A DNA stretch of 64,000 nucleotides from Pseudoscleropodium purum. Lineage: Eukaryota > Streptophyta > Bryopsida > Hypnales > Brachytheciaceae. Numbering within the stretch: the stretch's first letter is position 1; each line of letters starts with the position of its first letter. The notes beneath the pieces are model-generated. The model searched no databases. It worked only from the letters and a program-made list of their open reading frames with translations, and was not told the DNA's origin. The position numbers and the translations under genes were made by a program. This document shows positions 36,295 to 49,200 of this stretch, one piece after another. The stretch lies in contig OZ017803.1 in NCBI GenBank assembly GCA_963969395.1, forward strand, positions 6,138,001-6,202,000, given 5' to 3'.

Positions 36295-37060
36295 AATTAC
36301 TTATAGTAGCTTTCATAAATTTTCACACTTCAAAAATTGCCATAACTAATTGAGGAATTAGACTTTTCAACAAATTTTGAACATTTTGAGGTATAAATAA
36401 CTTACTTGTACAAAAATGAATTTTCAATATTTTAAAATAAAAATGGACTCAAATTTATTAGTGATAATTAAATCTTCAATCTTTTAAAATAAATCTTCAA
36501 AATTCTTCATTATAGAGAATACAAAGTCTTTTGGAAATTTTGTAGTAAAATTTTTATGAATTCTAAAATTTTATTGAATGAATTGTTATTGATTGAAATA
36601 TAACCTCAAACAGTTATGTTATTTACTTAAAAAATCTCCAAATAAATCAAGAAAAATATCAAATAAATATTTATTACACTTTTTACAAATTTCTAGAGAT
36701 CTTTTATGTATATTATAGAAATGAATATTTGGAATCATATTTCAATCAATAGTATTTGACTCAATAAAATTTAAAAACTCATTAATTTATTTACCACGAA
36801 ATTTCAAAAAAATTCTCATCCCTATTGTTAAAGAATCTTGAAGATTTGCACTTGTGCTAAAAGTTCTTTATCACCATTAAATTTGAGTTCAATTTTTTTT
36901 AAATGTCTAGATTTTTTGAATTTATAAAAAAAATTCCAAAATAGTAAATTTAACATGATAAGGTTCAAGCAAATTTGTTGAAAATTTTTAATTTCTCAAT
37001 TAGTTATGGAAATTTTTGTAAGTGTACAAAACATTTTGAGAGCCATTGTTCATATGTTAT
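36295..37060. mobile_element. Fold-back element with arms of about 300 bp
   Basis: Sequence from about 36300 to 36615 is complementary, with gaps, to about 36720-37055 across a loop of roughly 100 bp. Matching pairs, written on the plus strand of the left arm, include CATAACTAATTGAG(G/A)AATTA, TTTTCAACAAATTT, GACTCAAATTTA, AAATCTTCAA, GAAATTT.GT.GTAAA and ATTGATTGAAATAT. The arms are diverged, so the element is old. It encodes nothing. It could be a fold-back transposon or a MITE; its ends and target duplication could not be set. Confidence 0.75.
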
Positions 37061-37840
37061 TTTGTAATCTTAGTCCTTTACATTTGACGATTCCATCTTT
37101 GTAAATGCACCCTAACTGTTAAATAATTAAGTATTCTAACATCCTTGTTTTAGCTAAAATAAATAAAATACCTCAAGCTAATGTTTCATTCAAATATAAT
37201 TTCATTCATCCTAAGCAATTCTTAAATTTTCAATGATATGCTTTCATTATAACCAATTTGATGAATCAAGGTAAATACTACATTTGTTCAAAGTTATAAA
37301 CAAAAATGTGCATACATCCAAAAAAGATTCAAATATTATATATCCTCGACCTTTTTATTCTTCACAAATCCTATCAATTGCAACGTGAGCTTCAACTCTT
37401 ATTTCCTACATACCTAAAACAAAGGTGACACTCAAAGTTATATGTGACTTCAAGAAAAAAAGAAACTATCCATTACATGTGATGAACTATGCCAATATGC
37501 TTTTCATATTCTAACAATAATACTTTCACTACCATTCCATGACATCCTTAATCCTTTAAGATGTTGCAAAAAGTTCAATAGATGACTTCACTAGTTCACT
37601 ATTAACCCTAAGACACATCAATGTCCATATTTTGGATGATGAATAGAGCACTTCCAAGAGTTGTATAGTCCAACAAACTTTTCATTCATCCAATGTAATA
37701 CTTGAATCTTCAAAAGACAACCTTTCTTAATGACCAAATTCACAAAATTGCAGTAAATGATATTTCTGTAAAAAGATATAAGCCAAAATGTGCAAAAAAT
37801 TGAAAAAGGATTGAAGCATTAAGGGATTAATTGGAGAAAC

Positions 37841-37990
37841 AAAGAATGCACCTATAGGTCCAATAATTAGAGACTACCTTGGTAAAGGGACCATGACTTT
37901 CCAAAGTTAACCCTACAAGGACGCAACCCCTATGACCAAGGTAGTCACCAAAATTCTCTGATTATTGGACCAATAGGTGCATTCCCTTTT
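37841..37990. repeat. Hairpin of about 150 bp (MITE-like inverted repeat)
   Basis: The left arm from 37845 (AATGCACCTATAGGTCCAAT, then AATTAGAGACTACCTTGGT) is complementary to the right arm ending at 37985 (ATTGGACCAATAGGTGCATT on the plus strand, preceded by ACCAAGGTAGTCACC). The right arm has about 12 extra bases. The loop is about 50 nt. The arms are far more similar to each other than those of the larger fold-back nearby, so it is younger. Confidence 0.85.
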
Positions 37991-38587
37991 TCTACAGTTA
38001 AAAGTGGAGTCATCCATCAGACCACTGTGGTCTACAGCATCCTTACAGGGTTAAGTTAAGCAGTTTTGGCAAGGTCCTTTGCAACATTAGTCCACCCAAA
38101 AATCTAGTAACTCACCAACTTACCAACTCATGACTTGTATTTAACAGTTCAATTGAATTAAAAGATCTCCCATAAATCTGGCGGCACTGTACGTGGAATA
38201 ACTCCAGTTATTGAACCCCTGTAGGACAGCAAAATTCGATAGAAACGAAGATACGGTGGACGGCATTGAAACATAACATTGTGTTGGATTATCAAGATGG
38301 TCAGCTACAACGTCCGTTTGAGCTCTTCCCACATCCATTGAACACAATTGCCAAAGAACATCACAAATCGAGATATAAATGAAAGTGCAAGATCAATACT
38401 GCGGTATTGAAGCAATATTCAGCACTCCTGCAAAGCATTCTACACAAACCTGTGTAACGACAGAATTTATTATCCTACGAAGGGTACCCTGTCTCACTCG
38501 TATGCTCCTGTTGCCAATTAGGAGCATAAGGCAATGACAGCTAAAAAGAACGATGGTCAGGCTAATCAAATTGCCGTTCCTTCGAAA
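37991..38587. other. Downstream region of the ATP synthase subunit d gene
   Basis: The half nearest 38588 should hold its 3' untranslated region. No other gene was recognised. Confidence 0.4.
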
Positions 38588-40241
38588 CTAGTATCCCCAG
38601 AATTGGTTCCTGATCTCGTCATCGATCTTCTCCTTCGATTGCGGGTTCTTGGCGAAGTACTCATCGACGGTCATTGTTTTTAGAGCGCCCTGAAAAAGGA
38701 AATGAAGTCAATCGATAACATGATTAGATGATCGATAGTTCAAGCTTCGAAGTTAAAACACAACACATGCTTCAATTTCAGGACAAGTCATAAGTTCTAC
38801 TCATCAATCGAAGTAGCTGAGCTTTTTCAATCTCTAAGGCCCCAAAAGCCAAAAGTGGCAGCTTCCATATCTTTAGGAATTGAAATACACCAGTTAGGAA
38901 GCTTCAAGGTAACCCAAGGTATCAAAGGAAAGAGGACATCGTTATGTAAAATATCTAGCAATACAAATATGTTTTGAAAGTTGTTATAATCAGCTGTACT
39001 GGCTTCCAAAGTGGACTTCCAAGATTTAGTTTGGTCATTTAGTAGTAAAATGGCAAACCTTCTGTTCCTGTACCCTCCCAATTTCTTTTTCAAGTTCCAC
39101 AATTTTCTGCTTTGAATCTTCCTCTTGTTCTGAGGCCTTGGCCATCTGCTCGTAGATAAACACAACAAATGGTACAGTTCAGTGGACCACAATCCCCAAA
39201 GAGGATGGAAATTCACAAGAGAAGCTAACAGTCTCAGCTATTGACCTCCCCTTATAAGGAACGCATGCACAATATGAAGCATAACTAAAAGTAATAACTA
39301 AAGTATAACTAAAAGTCTCCTGGCTATGACATTTTTCTTTACATTGATGAGGTAAGCCACAACTGTCGATGTAAAGAGCTTACCAATGCTTGATGCTTGG
39401 CCTTATAGTCTGCAGTGACATCATCCTTGTATTCCGGAACCTCCTTTTCAAGGGCTGCAATGCCATAACAATCAGATTCAATTGATCTTTACAGGGACAG
39501 CTTTCCTATTCCCAAATATGAGCATACATTTAAAATCAGCGAAGAGATGGGGCAATTATGATGATCAGGTTTAATAAGGTAGCATTCAGAAACATTCTAG
39601 AAACTTACAACTGACGGATTGCTCGAAGATGTTCACAATGGAGGGACCCAGCTTTTGCTTGTAAAAGTCCCAGTTGATGTTCGTAGGTTTCTGCACATTA
39701 AAAACTGTCAGACCTGACAAACTTGACAGTCAAAGTAGCCATCCAAAGCACTGGTTACTCAAATATAATTTACCAATTAGAAGCAGTCATCACTTCAAAA
39801 TTCGGAACATACTTCTCAAATACACTACAAACAGAGCCAACTACCATTTACTATATTGCATTCAATCCAGTTTATCAATACATCCAATTAAATACATTGC
39901 ACTGACCACTCAATAGATATCATGAAAGGGTTTATTTATGATAGTTCTTTACAATAGAAGCGCAAGAGAATCATTAAGCATGGCTCCTCCGCAACACGAA
40001 ACCCTAATGTCCATCCAGATCCCCTACAAATTTTGCCAAACGGGGGAAATCCCAAAGGAAGTAGACATACGATGTTGAACTTTTCGTTGATGGTGGCCGC
40101 GACATCGTCGTAGGCTCGGCGCAGCCCAGCGAGCTCTCGCTTTCCACTGTCGGAGACCACCACCTTCTGCAGGTAATCCCAGTCGATGGCCTTGGCTTTC
40201 TGCGCTGCCTTCCCGGCCTCCTGCACTGCCTTGCCGCTCAT
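38588..40241 (-). CDS. ATPQ: Mitochondrial F-type ATP synthase subunit d, five exons
   Basis: Exons on the minus strand: 40241-40071, 39690-39609, 39454-39384, 39145-39059 and 38689-38588. They join through GT..AG introns into a 170-residue protein with no frame break. Subunit d is part of the peripheral stalk that holds F1 still against Fo in the inner mitochondrial membrane. Family landmarks are the N-terminus MSGKAVQEAGKAAQKAKAI-DWD, the LRRAYDDV segment, INWDFYKQKLG, the central YKAKHQALMAKASEQEE coiled-coil region ending LEKEIGRVQEQK, and the C-terminus MTVDEYFAKNP…DDEIRNQFWGY. The length matches plant homologues (about 168). No cleavable presequence is obvious, as in other plant copies. 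An upstream in-frame ATG at 40379 would add 46 unlike residues, so 40241 was chosen. The upstream region is relatively GC-rich. Confidence 0.94.
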
Positions 40242-40470
40242 GGTGACTCCTCCTGAGACGATGGCGAAACCGGAAAACTGGAAAAGCTCGAAATCGGATT
40301 GCAAAACAGACGCAAAATGCGATGCTCGGGGTGTCCAGACAGACACTGGAGAGGTGCTAGACGGAGAAGAGCTACGCACTGGAGGGATGGATGAACGTAT
40401 TTTATTTCATCCAGAAGGGACTATGGATGGATGTACTCTGTCGGATGCTAGTGGACGACGGAGACCGTAA

Positions 40471-43400
40471 CATTAGGGCTGGGGAGTCACTGACCCACCT
40501 ACTGAAAGTTTTATATTTTTGCATCAAATGTGCTTGAAAATTCATACCAAATTCAATTCTTATCAAATTAATATGATTTCACTTGTATCTGAGTCCATTC
40601 AACTAATTTTTTTCTCTAAATGTACAAGCAACAATGAGTACATTGCATAAGATGTTGAGATTTCAAATCTAAATAGGAATAGGCTACTTGACCTTTCTTA
40701 GCAAAGAGTAAGATGAATGTTGAGGTTCAATTATGACATTGAATTCAATTAGTTGCTTGATGACAAGTGCAAGATATATATTTATGTGTAGAATCTTTGG
40801 AATTCACATGTAGCACAATTTTCAATTGTATGATCATTTTGCAAGTGGATGAAAAGTTGACATTTAGAGTGGAGTATTCAATGTGACTCATAATCCCCCG
40901 CGCAAAGGACATTGAAGAACACAACTATCCAATAGATGATTTCATTATTCATTGTAGAAATAATAAAAAATTTATTGGTCTTATAAATGGAGAATGACTT
41001 TTTGTAACTATCTTGTTCATGGGAGGCCATGCCCTTCAAAGGTTATGGTATCATCTCTTTGGTCTTTGCATATAATTAAAGATATTAAATTCACATTTTT
41101 TTTCCATATAGCTTCACATTATTGCTTCTAAGGGTAGATTCATTAGAGGATTTTTTGGGGTCCAAGAGGGTTGCAAGTTCCTTGACGTTCTCTGTAAATT
41201 TGTCGAAACTTGCTGCCTGATGTGGCACAATGACTACCATGTCATTTTCCTAGAAAAAAAATTTAATTCTTTTTCAATTTTTTTTCATTTTCAGAAATTT
41301 ATAAAAATTTATAAAAAAAATTCTAACAAGGTGGCGTTCTTTTTAGTGCGGGGAGAACTACATAGAGTACCAACTTGAAACAGCCCTACCAAACTCCAGA
41401 AAATCCTCTAATAGTTTTCATTAATTTAATTGCTATTGTGACTCTCTTAATTTTCACATGTTTACAATGGTAAATTAAAAATATCCTTCAAGTTTATAGA
41501 ATAATGAATGAACTTTTTGCAATGTGTAAAAACTACATGGAAATATTCGAAGACCTTATATTATTGTTAATCCATTATGTTGTTCTTTGGAAGGAAATTT
41601 TATTAATTGGCTTACTTTAGCTTACTTAAAATAATTATTAATATTTTAGAAATCTCAAGATAATGAGATCAAAGGATAAAATATGCTAGACTATAAGAAA
41701 CAAGAATATTCACATGTATAAAAATATAAAAATACAAAAGTTATTCATTTGTAAAGATGACAAAATTATATCAATTCCTGTATTTTTGAGCACTTTCCAA
41801 AATTAAATAAAATTGGTAAAACAGGAAGAATTGGATTTAATAATAAAAAAATCTTAAAGTATATACTTTGGACTAAAACATTGACAAATTAATAATGAGG
41901 GAAGAATCTTAGTTTAAAAGTTATTAATTGTACAAAAGACTACTTCAGCCCCAACAAGGAGGACCGAAGCGGCACTACAATCTACTTAGTAAATAGAGTT
42001 ACCAGGCTAATTATAGGAAAGAATTAGTTAAGGAAAAGTTAGTTAGGATATTATAGGAGGAATAGGTTTAGCCCTATGACCAAAGGCAAAACGGTTAGGG
42101 TTTTTCCCTTAGTTCTCCTATGGCCGCGGGAATCTGTATAAAGGGAATGTTTTCCATTATATGGACATTATTTATATAAAAGGATCAACAATACAAAGAT
42201 TAACACTACAAGATCGATTTTTCCCAAGATCAACTTCAAGCAATACAACAAGAAGAAGACAATATACAAAACAATAAAGGAAGACAAAAACTACACAACT
42301 ACAAGACTCAAAAACCACCATAAAGACAAACTCTAAAAGAACAATAAGGGAAGGTCAAAAAGACAAGATTAGGTTTTGAGACATATAGAAAGATAGAGTC
42401 TACAAAAGAACAATTAGGAAAATTGTACCTCCTTTTACAAGCAATAGTGAGTAGAAAATAAAGTCTTGCATTTGAAGTGGAAAAAGTGTGTTTCAATTAT
42501 AAAACCCTAATTCCACACTAAACAACTTGCTAAGTTGACATAATGCAAACCTTTATAGAATTTTCACTATATTAGGATGTAATTAGACCATACTAGATTA
42601 TAAATTAACTTGCAATTGGATTGGAAGTAATATTGGTTGTCTCTTTTAATTTTCATTATATTTTTCAAGCACTTATATCAATGGCAAAGCGACTAGATTA
42701 CAATGACAATGAGGCAAAAAGAGTCAATCCATCCTATGCCAAATTCCTCCTCCTCTTGCCAAATAAGCTCAACCATCTAATCTGGTATAAAAACTAAAAC
42801 ACTCCAAACACCATAATAGGTATAATTTGTAGGGCACTTTCATTCTGTCACAGTATGTGAGCAACTATAAATTTCAAATAATTATATGAAATAAAACTCA
42901 AAACAATAAAATTTGTGTGTGAAATTTGAAGACAAGGCAACTTATAGTTCTATTTTTGGGATAGTGTCTTCGGCTTAATTTGATGCAAGTCAACAGGAAT
43001 TGAATCCAGACCAGCAATCACACAACTATTAGTCTTTTGCACTACTTCTCGCAACATATTCTATTTCAATAACGTGACTAATTACCAAAAAAATACACAT
43101 ATTAATAGGTATGGACCAATATTAATTGGTCACAAGTCCATATTGTATAGTGATATAGTCTACCTTTAAAAGAGGCGACAAATATACCTCTCACTATGTA
43201 AGCCTAAAAATCTTTTCCCAACAATGTTTTGATTTATGCTGGTCAATTATGACTAGGGTTACTATTTTTATTATTCTAAACTATCTTTTTCATGAAAATT
43301 ACAATTCCAACTAAAAAAATTAGATCCATTCTACTTCAATTTCATTCAATTGTACTTCATTTTTGGATACTACAAATGGAGAATATTATTTTGGGAGGGA

Positions 43401-43718
43401 CCCATACTTCCAAATTTTTGAGTATGATGTTTGCTTCGGCCTTCCTCTCTTGCACTTTTGCCTTCCTGTTGTGCGCTTCCTTTCAATTGTGCTTTAGCTT
43501 CTCAACTTGTATGTCATTTCCCTTTGCCGCGACCTTGCCATCCTTCGTTGCTACTCTGAATTTTTCTATAGAGGTATCCCCATTGCCTCCCACTGAGTTC
43601 GTCTTAGCAATGCTTACTACATTCCCCTAACTACTTGACTCGGAGTTGCTGATGTTGCCTTTAGCACCTTCCCGTTGTCCTTCCTACACTTCAACAAAGT
43701 CGTTGTTTTCCTCAATAG
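40471..43718. other. Intergenic DNA with a MITE and a possible LTR remnant
   Basis: AT-rich DNA without a recognised gene. Inside are a MITE at 41146-41408 and a stretch at about 41940-42260 that looks like part of a Copia-type LTR: TTAGTTAGGATATTATAGGAGG, then GTATAAAGGGAATG as a TATA-like box, then repeated CAACAATACAAAG and CAAGATC motifs. No coding region follows, so it would be a solo or truncated LTR; this call is weak. Confidence 0.4.
41146..41408. mobile_element. MITE, second family, copy 1
   Basis: Ends are inverted repeats: GAGGATTTTTTGGGGTC at the left and, read on the other strand, GAGGATTTTCTGGAGTT at the right, each preceded by TTA/TA. The similarity continues inward (AGAGGGTTGCAAGTTCC versus TAGGGCTGTTTCAAGTTGG). 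A TA target duplication fits but is not proof. The interior is AT-rich. A relative is at 62531-62823. Confidence 0.75.
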
Positions 43719-43972
43719 CAGGGTTGATGAATCTCTACATCCGCCCCAAAATAGCGTCCATAACCCGGACGCCAGCAGACGCAGCGTCCCTCTCGCCGTC
43801 GAAAGGCGGACGGGGCGGACGGACGTGGTCGGACAGGGCGGACGGACGAGGGCGGATAGGGGCGGGGCGGACGGGCGGACGGGGCAGACGGCGTCCGCGA
43901 ATGTCAGCGGATGCTGCGGACACAGCGTCCACGTCCGGACGTCCCGGACATCCAACCGTCCTGTCAACCCTG
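43719..43972 (-). mobile_element. GC-rich hAT-type MITE, copy 3
   Basis: Begins CAGGGTTGATGA and ends CTGTCAACCCTG. The flanks CTCAATAG (43711-43718) and CTCAATGG (43973-43980) form an 8-bp duplication with one mismatch. The interior shares GCGTCC, GGCGGACGG, GAATGTCAGCGGA and GGACACAGCGTCC with copies 1 and 2 in reverse orientation. At 254 bp it is the same size class. No transposase is encoded. Confidence 0.92.
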
Positions 43973-43980
43973 CTCAATGG

Positions 43981-45228
43981 GGCCATCTTCGCCACTTGAA
44001 GAGATAGGAAGGTCCTCGAGTTTGTTTAAGTTGGCAAGGAGTTTAGGAATGGTCGGGATTATAGCCCTTTTGATTGTAGGGGAAACTTCCTTCTTTAAGA
44101 TCTTAGAGGGATAACTAAGTTCCTCTACAGACATTGGTTTGTTTCCATCAGCATTGGAGATCTCCTATACTTCTGGCTTCCGGATTCTCATTGTTGCATT
44201 GGCCATGTAAAGAGGTTTTTGCATTGGAACTACTTCACTTACGATCATTGGTTTGGGAGAAGGTTGAGGTATCAATTTGGCTCTGTCTAGTTTTGGATAC
44301 ATACATGACAATTGGATTTCCAAGCTTGATTTTGAGACAGATAGGCTTGTATGCTCAGTATCTTTTGACTTTCCCATAAATAAACTCAATATTGATTTTA
44401 GTTCCTCCATTGCGTTGTTGGTAGCCACTACACTTGCTATAACTTTTGTAAACTCGTCCTTGAGATCTGCCTACAATTTTTCAATAGCACATATCCTAGC
44501 CAAATCTCCCGCAACGAGTCCTTGTAGTCCTTCGTTCTCATGAAACCCCCAAACAATGGAAAGTCGTTAGATGACCATGCCCCCCTCCCCCCCTCCTTAT
44601 TAGGACAACTGAAGAATGATTGCCATACTACTACACAATTGAAGAATGACTTCTACATTGACCCATTGCACATCGAACTACTGCACTACAACTACAGAGC
44701 ACCTTCGTTAAAACAAACGGCAACTCTACATATTGTTGTGAAGTGATGTGCTTCAGAGGATTCTAAAATTTGAGGGTAGTTGACAATAGCAGGACTGTAC
44801 TACTTTCAGCTTCCTAAAATCAATGGAAAAAACAACTATTGCATCTATGATGAATTCTCCATCAATACACTTGACTCTACATGCAGTGACTATGCAACTA
44901 CAAAGCATCAAAGGTATGAATGGTACTATCACTTACAAATCATGGAACTTGTATCCTAACATGGTGAAAGAATGTGTAGTACCTTTGCTTAGTGCTTGTT
45001 GTTGTTACCAATAGTCTAGCAACAATATCCTACAGAACTTATAAGAGACTATCTTAGCAATTACTATGGATGGGGACAAAGGAAACAAAACAAAAGGACC
45101 TCATTGACCCGTGCCCTACCAAGCCTGTAGAAGACCGCATTCCCTGCACAATCTCTATGATTTCAGGACTACTTGATTGTCCTTCTTTATGTAGCAAATA
45201 TGAAACCTGTAGTCAAACATAATACTTT
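43981..45228. other. Degenerate DNA, no gene recognised
   Basis: Several open frames of 60-90 codons on both strands between 44110 and 45015, none with a recognisable domain. It may belong to the decayed minus-strand transposon remnant that follows at 45.2-46.3 kb. Confidence 0.35.
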
Positions 45229-46255
45229 CTACAACAAGGATTCCAAATAGAGTATTGAATGAATACATAAACAAAAAATCATTATATTATTGAAGGTGAG
45301 AGTACTGAAGACTTCATCCTTTACCATTTGTACCTCCTTGCCGGCTTTCCCTTCTCTACCAAGTGATTTTGAAGTGAGGAATGATTCTTCACTTGTCTCT
45401 TGGTACGGGCCATTATGGTAGCTTTCTTCACTTGCTTGTCTGTGCCCCAATACTCTTGTAGTCTATCCCACTGATTTAGGCTCATGTGAGATGAATATTT
45501 TTCCTCACCACCCAATAGAAAGTATACCTTTAATTTAGCCTAGACCTCTCTGTCTTCAAGTATCTCTTGATAGCATTCCAAAATCCTAGCATGCTCAAAT
45601 CGTTGCCCAAGTACTTGAAGTTGTTATCTAAAGTATCTCTCAACTTTTGTACAAACTGTAGCTTCTGTTTCTTCTAGTCTATGACACTCATGTCAAGGAT
45701 GCGGGAAATATACGTCCTCAATCCTCACTGAATTGTCCCAAGAATTCTTCCATGTATAACCTAGGTCAATTTTGCCTAGGTGTGTCACTAAAATCCAATG
45801 GGGTTCTTTCCCGTGTTCTTAAGCTTGTTCCTGCCTTGCTTGTACACGCTCCACTTCAATTGTCGCAATGATCTACCTGTAGCATCAATGGACACTTCTC
45901 TTGTAGGATTGAAATCATTTCCTTGTGCATTCCCCACCCATTTGTCCAGATAGGAAGCAAAGGGAGGTTGCGGTCTCATCTTCCATTGTGGTGGGAGCAT
46001 GCTAGGGTGAGGCATCCACTACCTAGTAGGAATCCACTACCAATTGCTACCATAGCTTGAGGGCACAGGCAGGGTTGCATTGGTTGCACATACTATTTGT
46101 AGGGAACGTGCAGGCAACAACAACCACTTCCGCTTTAGCCTAGTTTCTTGCGACGTCTCTTGAAGCTCTAAATCATTGTCATCGAAGTAGAAAACCCACT
46201 TGCTCGCTCTAGCGGTCCTTGCATATAGGACAAGCATCATGTGAAGCATCTAGAC
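45229..46255 (-). pseudogene. Possible plant DNA-transposon (PTTA/En-Spm-like) protein remnant
   Basis: In minus order: LARTARASKWVFYFDDNDLEL-like text near 46200, a Pro/Gln-rich piece (46015-45788, containing EVSIDATGRSLRQLKWSVYK), EEFLGQFSE near 45740, KLRDTLDNNFKYLGNDLSMLGFWNAIKRYLK near 45640-45560, and NQWDRLQEYWGTDKQVKKAT followed by KRQVKNHS (45480-45380). The last two resemble the arrangement in plant En/Spm-associated PTTA proteins (a WxxLxxYW box, then a basic Asn/Lys stretch). The match is from memory and weak. Frame changes and stops show that it is dead. Confidence 0.35.
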
Positions 46256-49200
46256 TACGTCAAATGGCCTAGGGTTGTCACCAACTTCCCTTGAAGCTAC
46301 CAACTACTACTATCAAAGGAAAACCTACAAAGTCACTTTACAGAAATTGCTACAATACCCTACAATGAGTGACACAGTGATTGGCCCTATCACCCTCACA
46401 CTTCTTTCATAAGCATAGCAAGCACAACTTCCAAAGATTGAAGGACGTAAAGCAAAGCTTACAAAACTATTGGAGCTTACATCTATTGTAACCTCACTAC
46501 AAAGAGGCCTACATTACAAGAAAAAAATTGCTTGCAGGCAAGACCTTTGAAGTTGCCTTCTTCAAAACATGTGCACATATAATTGTAAGATTTATCATAC
46601 CTACTGCAATACCTTGGTCATCCATCTTTGTCTCATTTTTAAGAGGATTGCACATTGGAGCTCATCATGCCCTTCTGCTACTCACATTGCTTACCTCCAC
46701 GAGAATTTCCCCTCCCTTGCTTTACTAGAAGACTACAGCCTTGCAATCAACCACTCCTCTATAGAATTTATTTGACTAATCTCTCTTCTTCTCCTGCCGA
46801 CAATTGATTCTCAAAATTGAGATCCTTCTTTTTGCACACACAAGTTGAGGGCCTTAGGGTGAGACTAACACACCGGCAAGATCTAATTCTTCACTTACAT
46901 GAGTGGAAGACAGAAATGTGAAACATCACAATGCAAACCCTCAATTGCCAAGGGATGATGAAATTAGGGTTTGGGGAGCCATTTAGGGGGCCATATGATT
47001 AGACTCCTTTTTCTTTTCCATTGCTCAAAAGTCTTCAAAACCTAGCACCAATTTATAACCAAAAAAAGGTAAAAAAAATACTAATTATTAGAATATACCT
47101 TCTTTTAAGAAAGTATTTAGCCTAAATTTTTCATAAGGTATGAGGTAGTAAAAAAAGACCTTATCTTGGCCTCATTCCAATTTCATATATTCCTAGAATG
47201 CTGATCAACTCCACAAATCACCTTCAAATTTGTTGGAATTGAAGAATTTTGTTGGTTCAAGTACTTTTAGATCAATTAGAATGTCATAAAACTTGTCAAA
47301 GTGTTTTATTAGCATTAAAAAATCTATAAGAATTTTTAATGAAATTTATTGCACCCTATGTAATTTCTATGAATTTTCCATTGTAAGTATTGGCTAGTTG
47401 ACAATCTAGGAGGGAATCTTTTGAAAGTAAGAAAATTTTGGAATTTTTTTTTAGAATCTCTCATGGAATCCTATAAAAATTGTGTAGGCTCATTTTCTAC
47501 TTTATATGTTCACCATGGAGTTTCTCACCATTGTAGAAGCAATGAACAATTACACTTGGAGGTGCCTTTGAATACGTAGTTGCAATTATTAATCAAATCC
47601 AGCTACCAAGGTATTCATGAATGCACTTCTAGTAGCTAAGAAATTTGAGTTTTCATTAGGAGTCTAATTGTGATTTATTTTTTGTTCGAAATTTTTTGTC
47701 CTATGCATCATTTTATATGTATATACACAATTTAGTTTGTGTTCCTTACATATGCATTCAATTTCACAATTTGAGATTGATAATGCATCCATTTTTCAAA
47801 TTAGGATTCTACATCAAAGATCAATCAATAATTTCCTTGATTGGATTGCAAGGATTATTTCAATCAAGGGTTGTGTTCAATAATTAGTAGTGAATATATT
47901 AGAATCTTCATTGATCAAATTCAAAACATTTGGTTTGATGATAATAGAGTTGATTGTTCTATGATAATAAGGTTGGTTTGTATAATTATAGATCTTGTTG
48001 CTTGGTCATAGACATTTATCCACAGCCTTAAATGTAGTTTCACGGATATAAGGGTATTGGTGCATTGCATGATTATAGGTCTAACTACACAGTAATAGAT
48101 CTTCATATCACAATTATAGAGTCTTTACAACTATAGGTGTGGATATTCAATTATTTGGTTTTAGGCATATATTTGGCATGGTTTTAGGTTGTACTTCTAT
48201 CCGATTTTTAGGATTATGAGTGCATAGATTTAGGAACATTGTTTGAGTATAAGTAAATCAGGTTCCATATTTGTTGCATTTAGGTTCTAATTATTAGTAC
48301 TTTGGACAATTTGACCTTAAGAAAAAGGAAAATGACTATGTTATTTTGTTTGATTTGTTAGAATGGAATTTTAATTCAATTGTATTTCTAAAATTTACAA
48401 GGAAATTTTGTAAGAATAGAAAAGTAACCATATTTCAAGATTTGAACATGATAGTAGGTTGCGACAACATGCACTTAATGCATAGATGTATGTAAATCTT
48501 CAAGATTTTAGCCACATTAGCAAGGGTCGTAATTAAGGTAATTATGCAAAAATGCATTCTAGTAAGCAATTGAACATTTTAACTCTTATTAACTATTTAA
48601 ATTTTATTTAGTGGACTTGATTGAAAATCAAAAAGCACTTTTAGATTTTCTTCTTGAATAATTTTTAGCAACCATGTGAATAATTTGTAAATTTTTAATA
48701 CTCCAAACTTGGATGCAAACAAATAAAAAATTAAGTATACCTATAATTGACCAAAGATCACATGAAATGAGGGCATATATTTTAGGCATGAATTTGTAGA
48801 GGTTGTTTTTGGAAAGGGGTCACAATTAAGGTAGGAAGTTCAAAAAGTGACCATTTACTATTTTATTTGCAATTCCAAAAAGTTTGATATAGTGAAGTAC
48901 TTTAGGAAGAATTTTTCTTGAAAGATAAAAAGAATTAGCATTTAACCCAAATCATTTTACATCTTTTGGACATCTTTTCAAAATAGTTATGAATTTTGAA
49001 GTTGAAGTCAAACAAAACTCTAGCTATATGCATCCACACCCTAATATGATCATTCTTAAAACATTGAAAAATGCAATTAATTGATACATTGAAAAAAACA
49101 ATACAATACATACCTATGTATTCAAAATGCTTTTCAAGCCCAAATGCTTTATGAACTCAAAAGCTAACTAAGAGATACTTAACTTAGAGCATCTCTAATG

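Noticed and set aside
40186..40470. Plus-strand ORF of 94 codons
   Set aside because: Antisense to exon 1 and upstream region of ATPQ; no domain.
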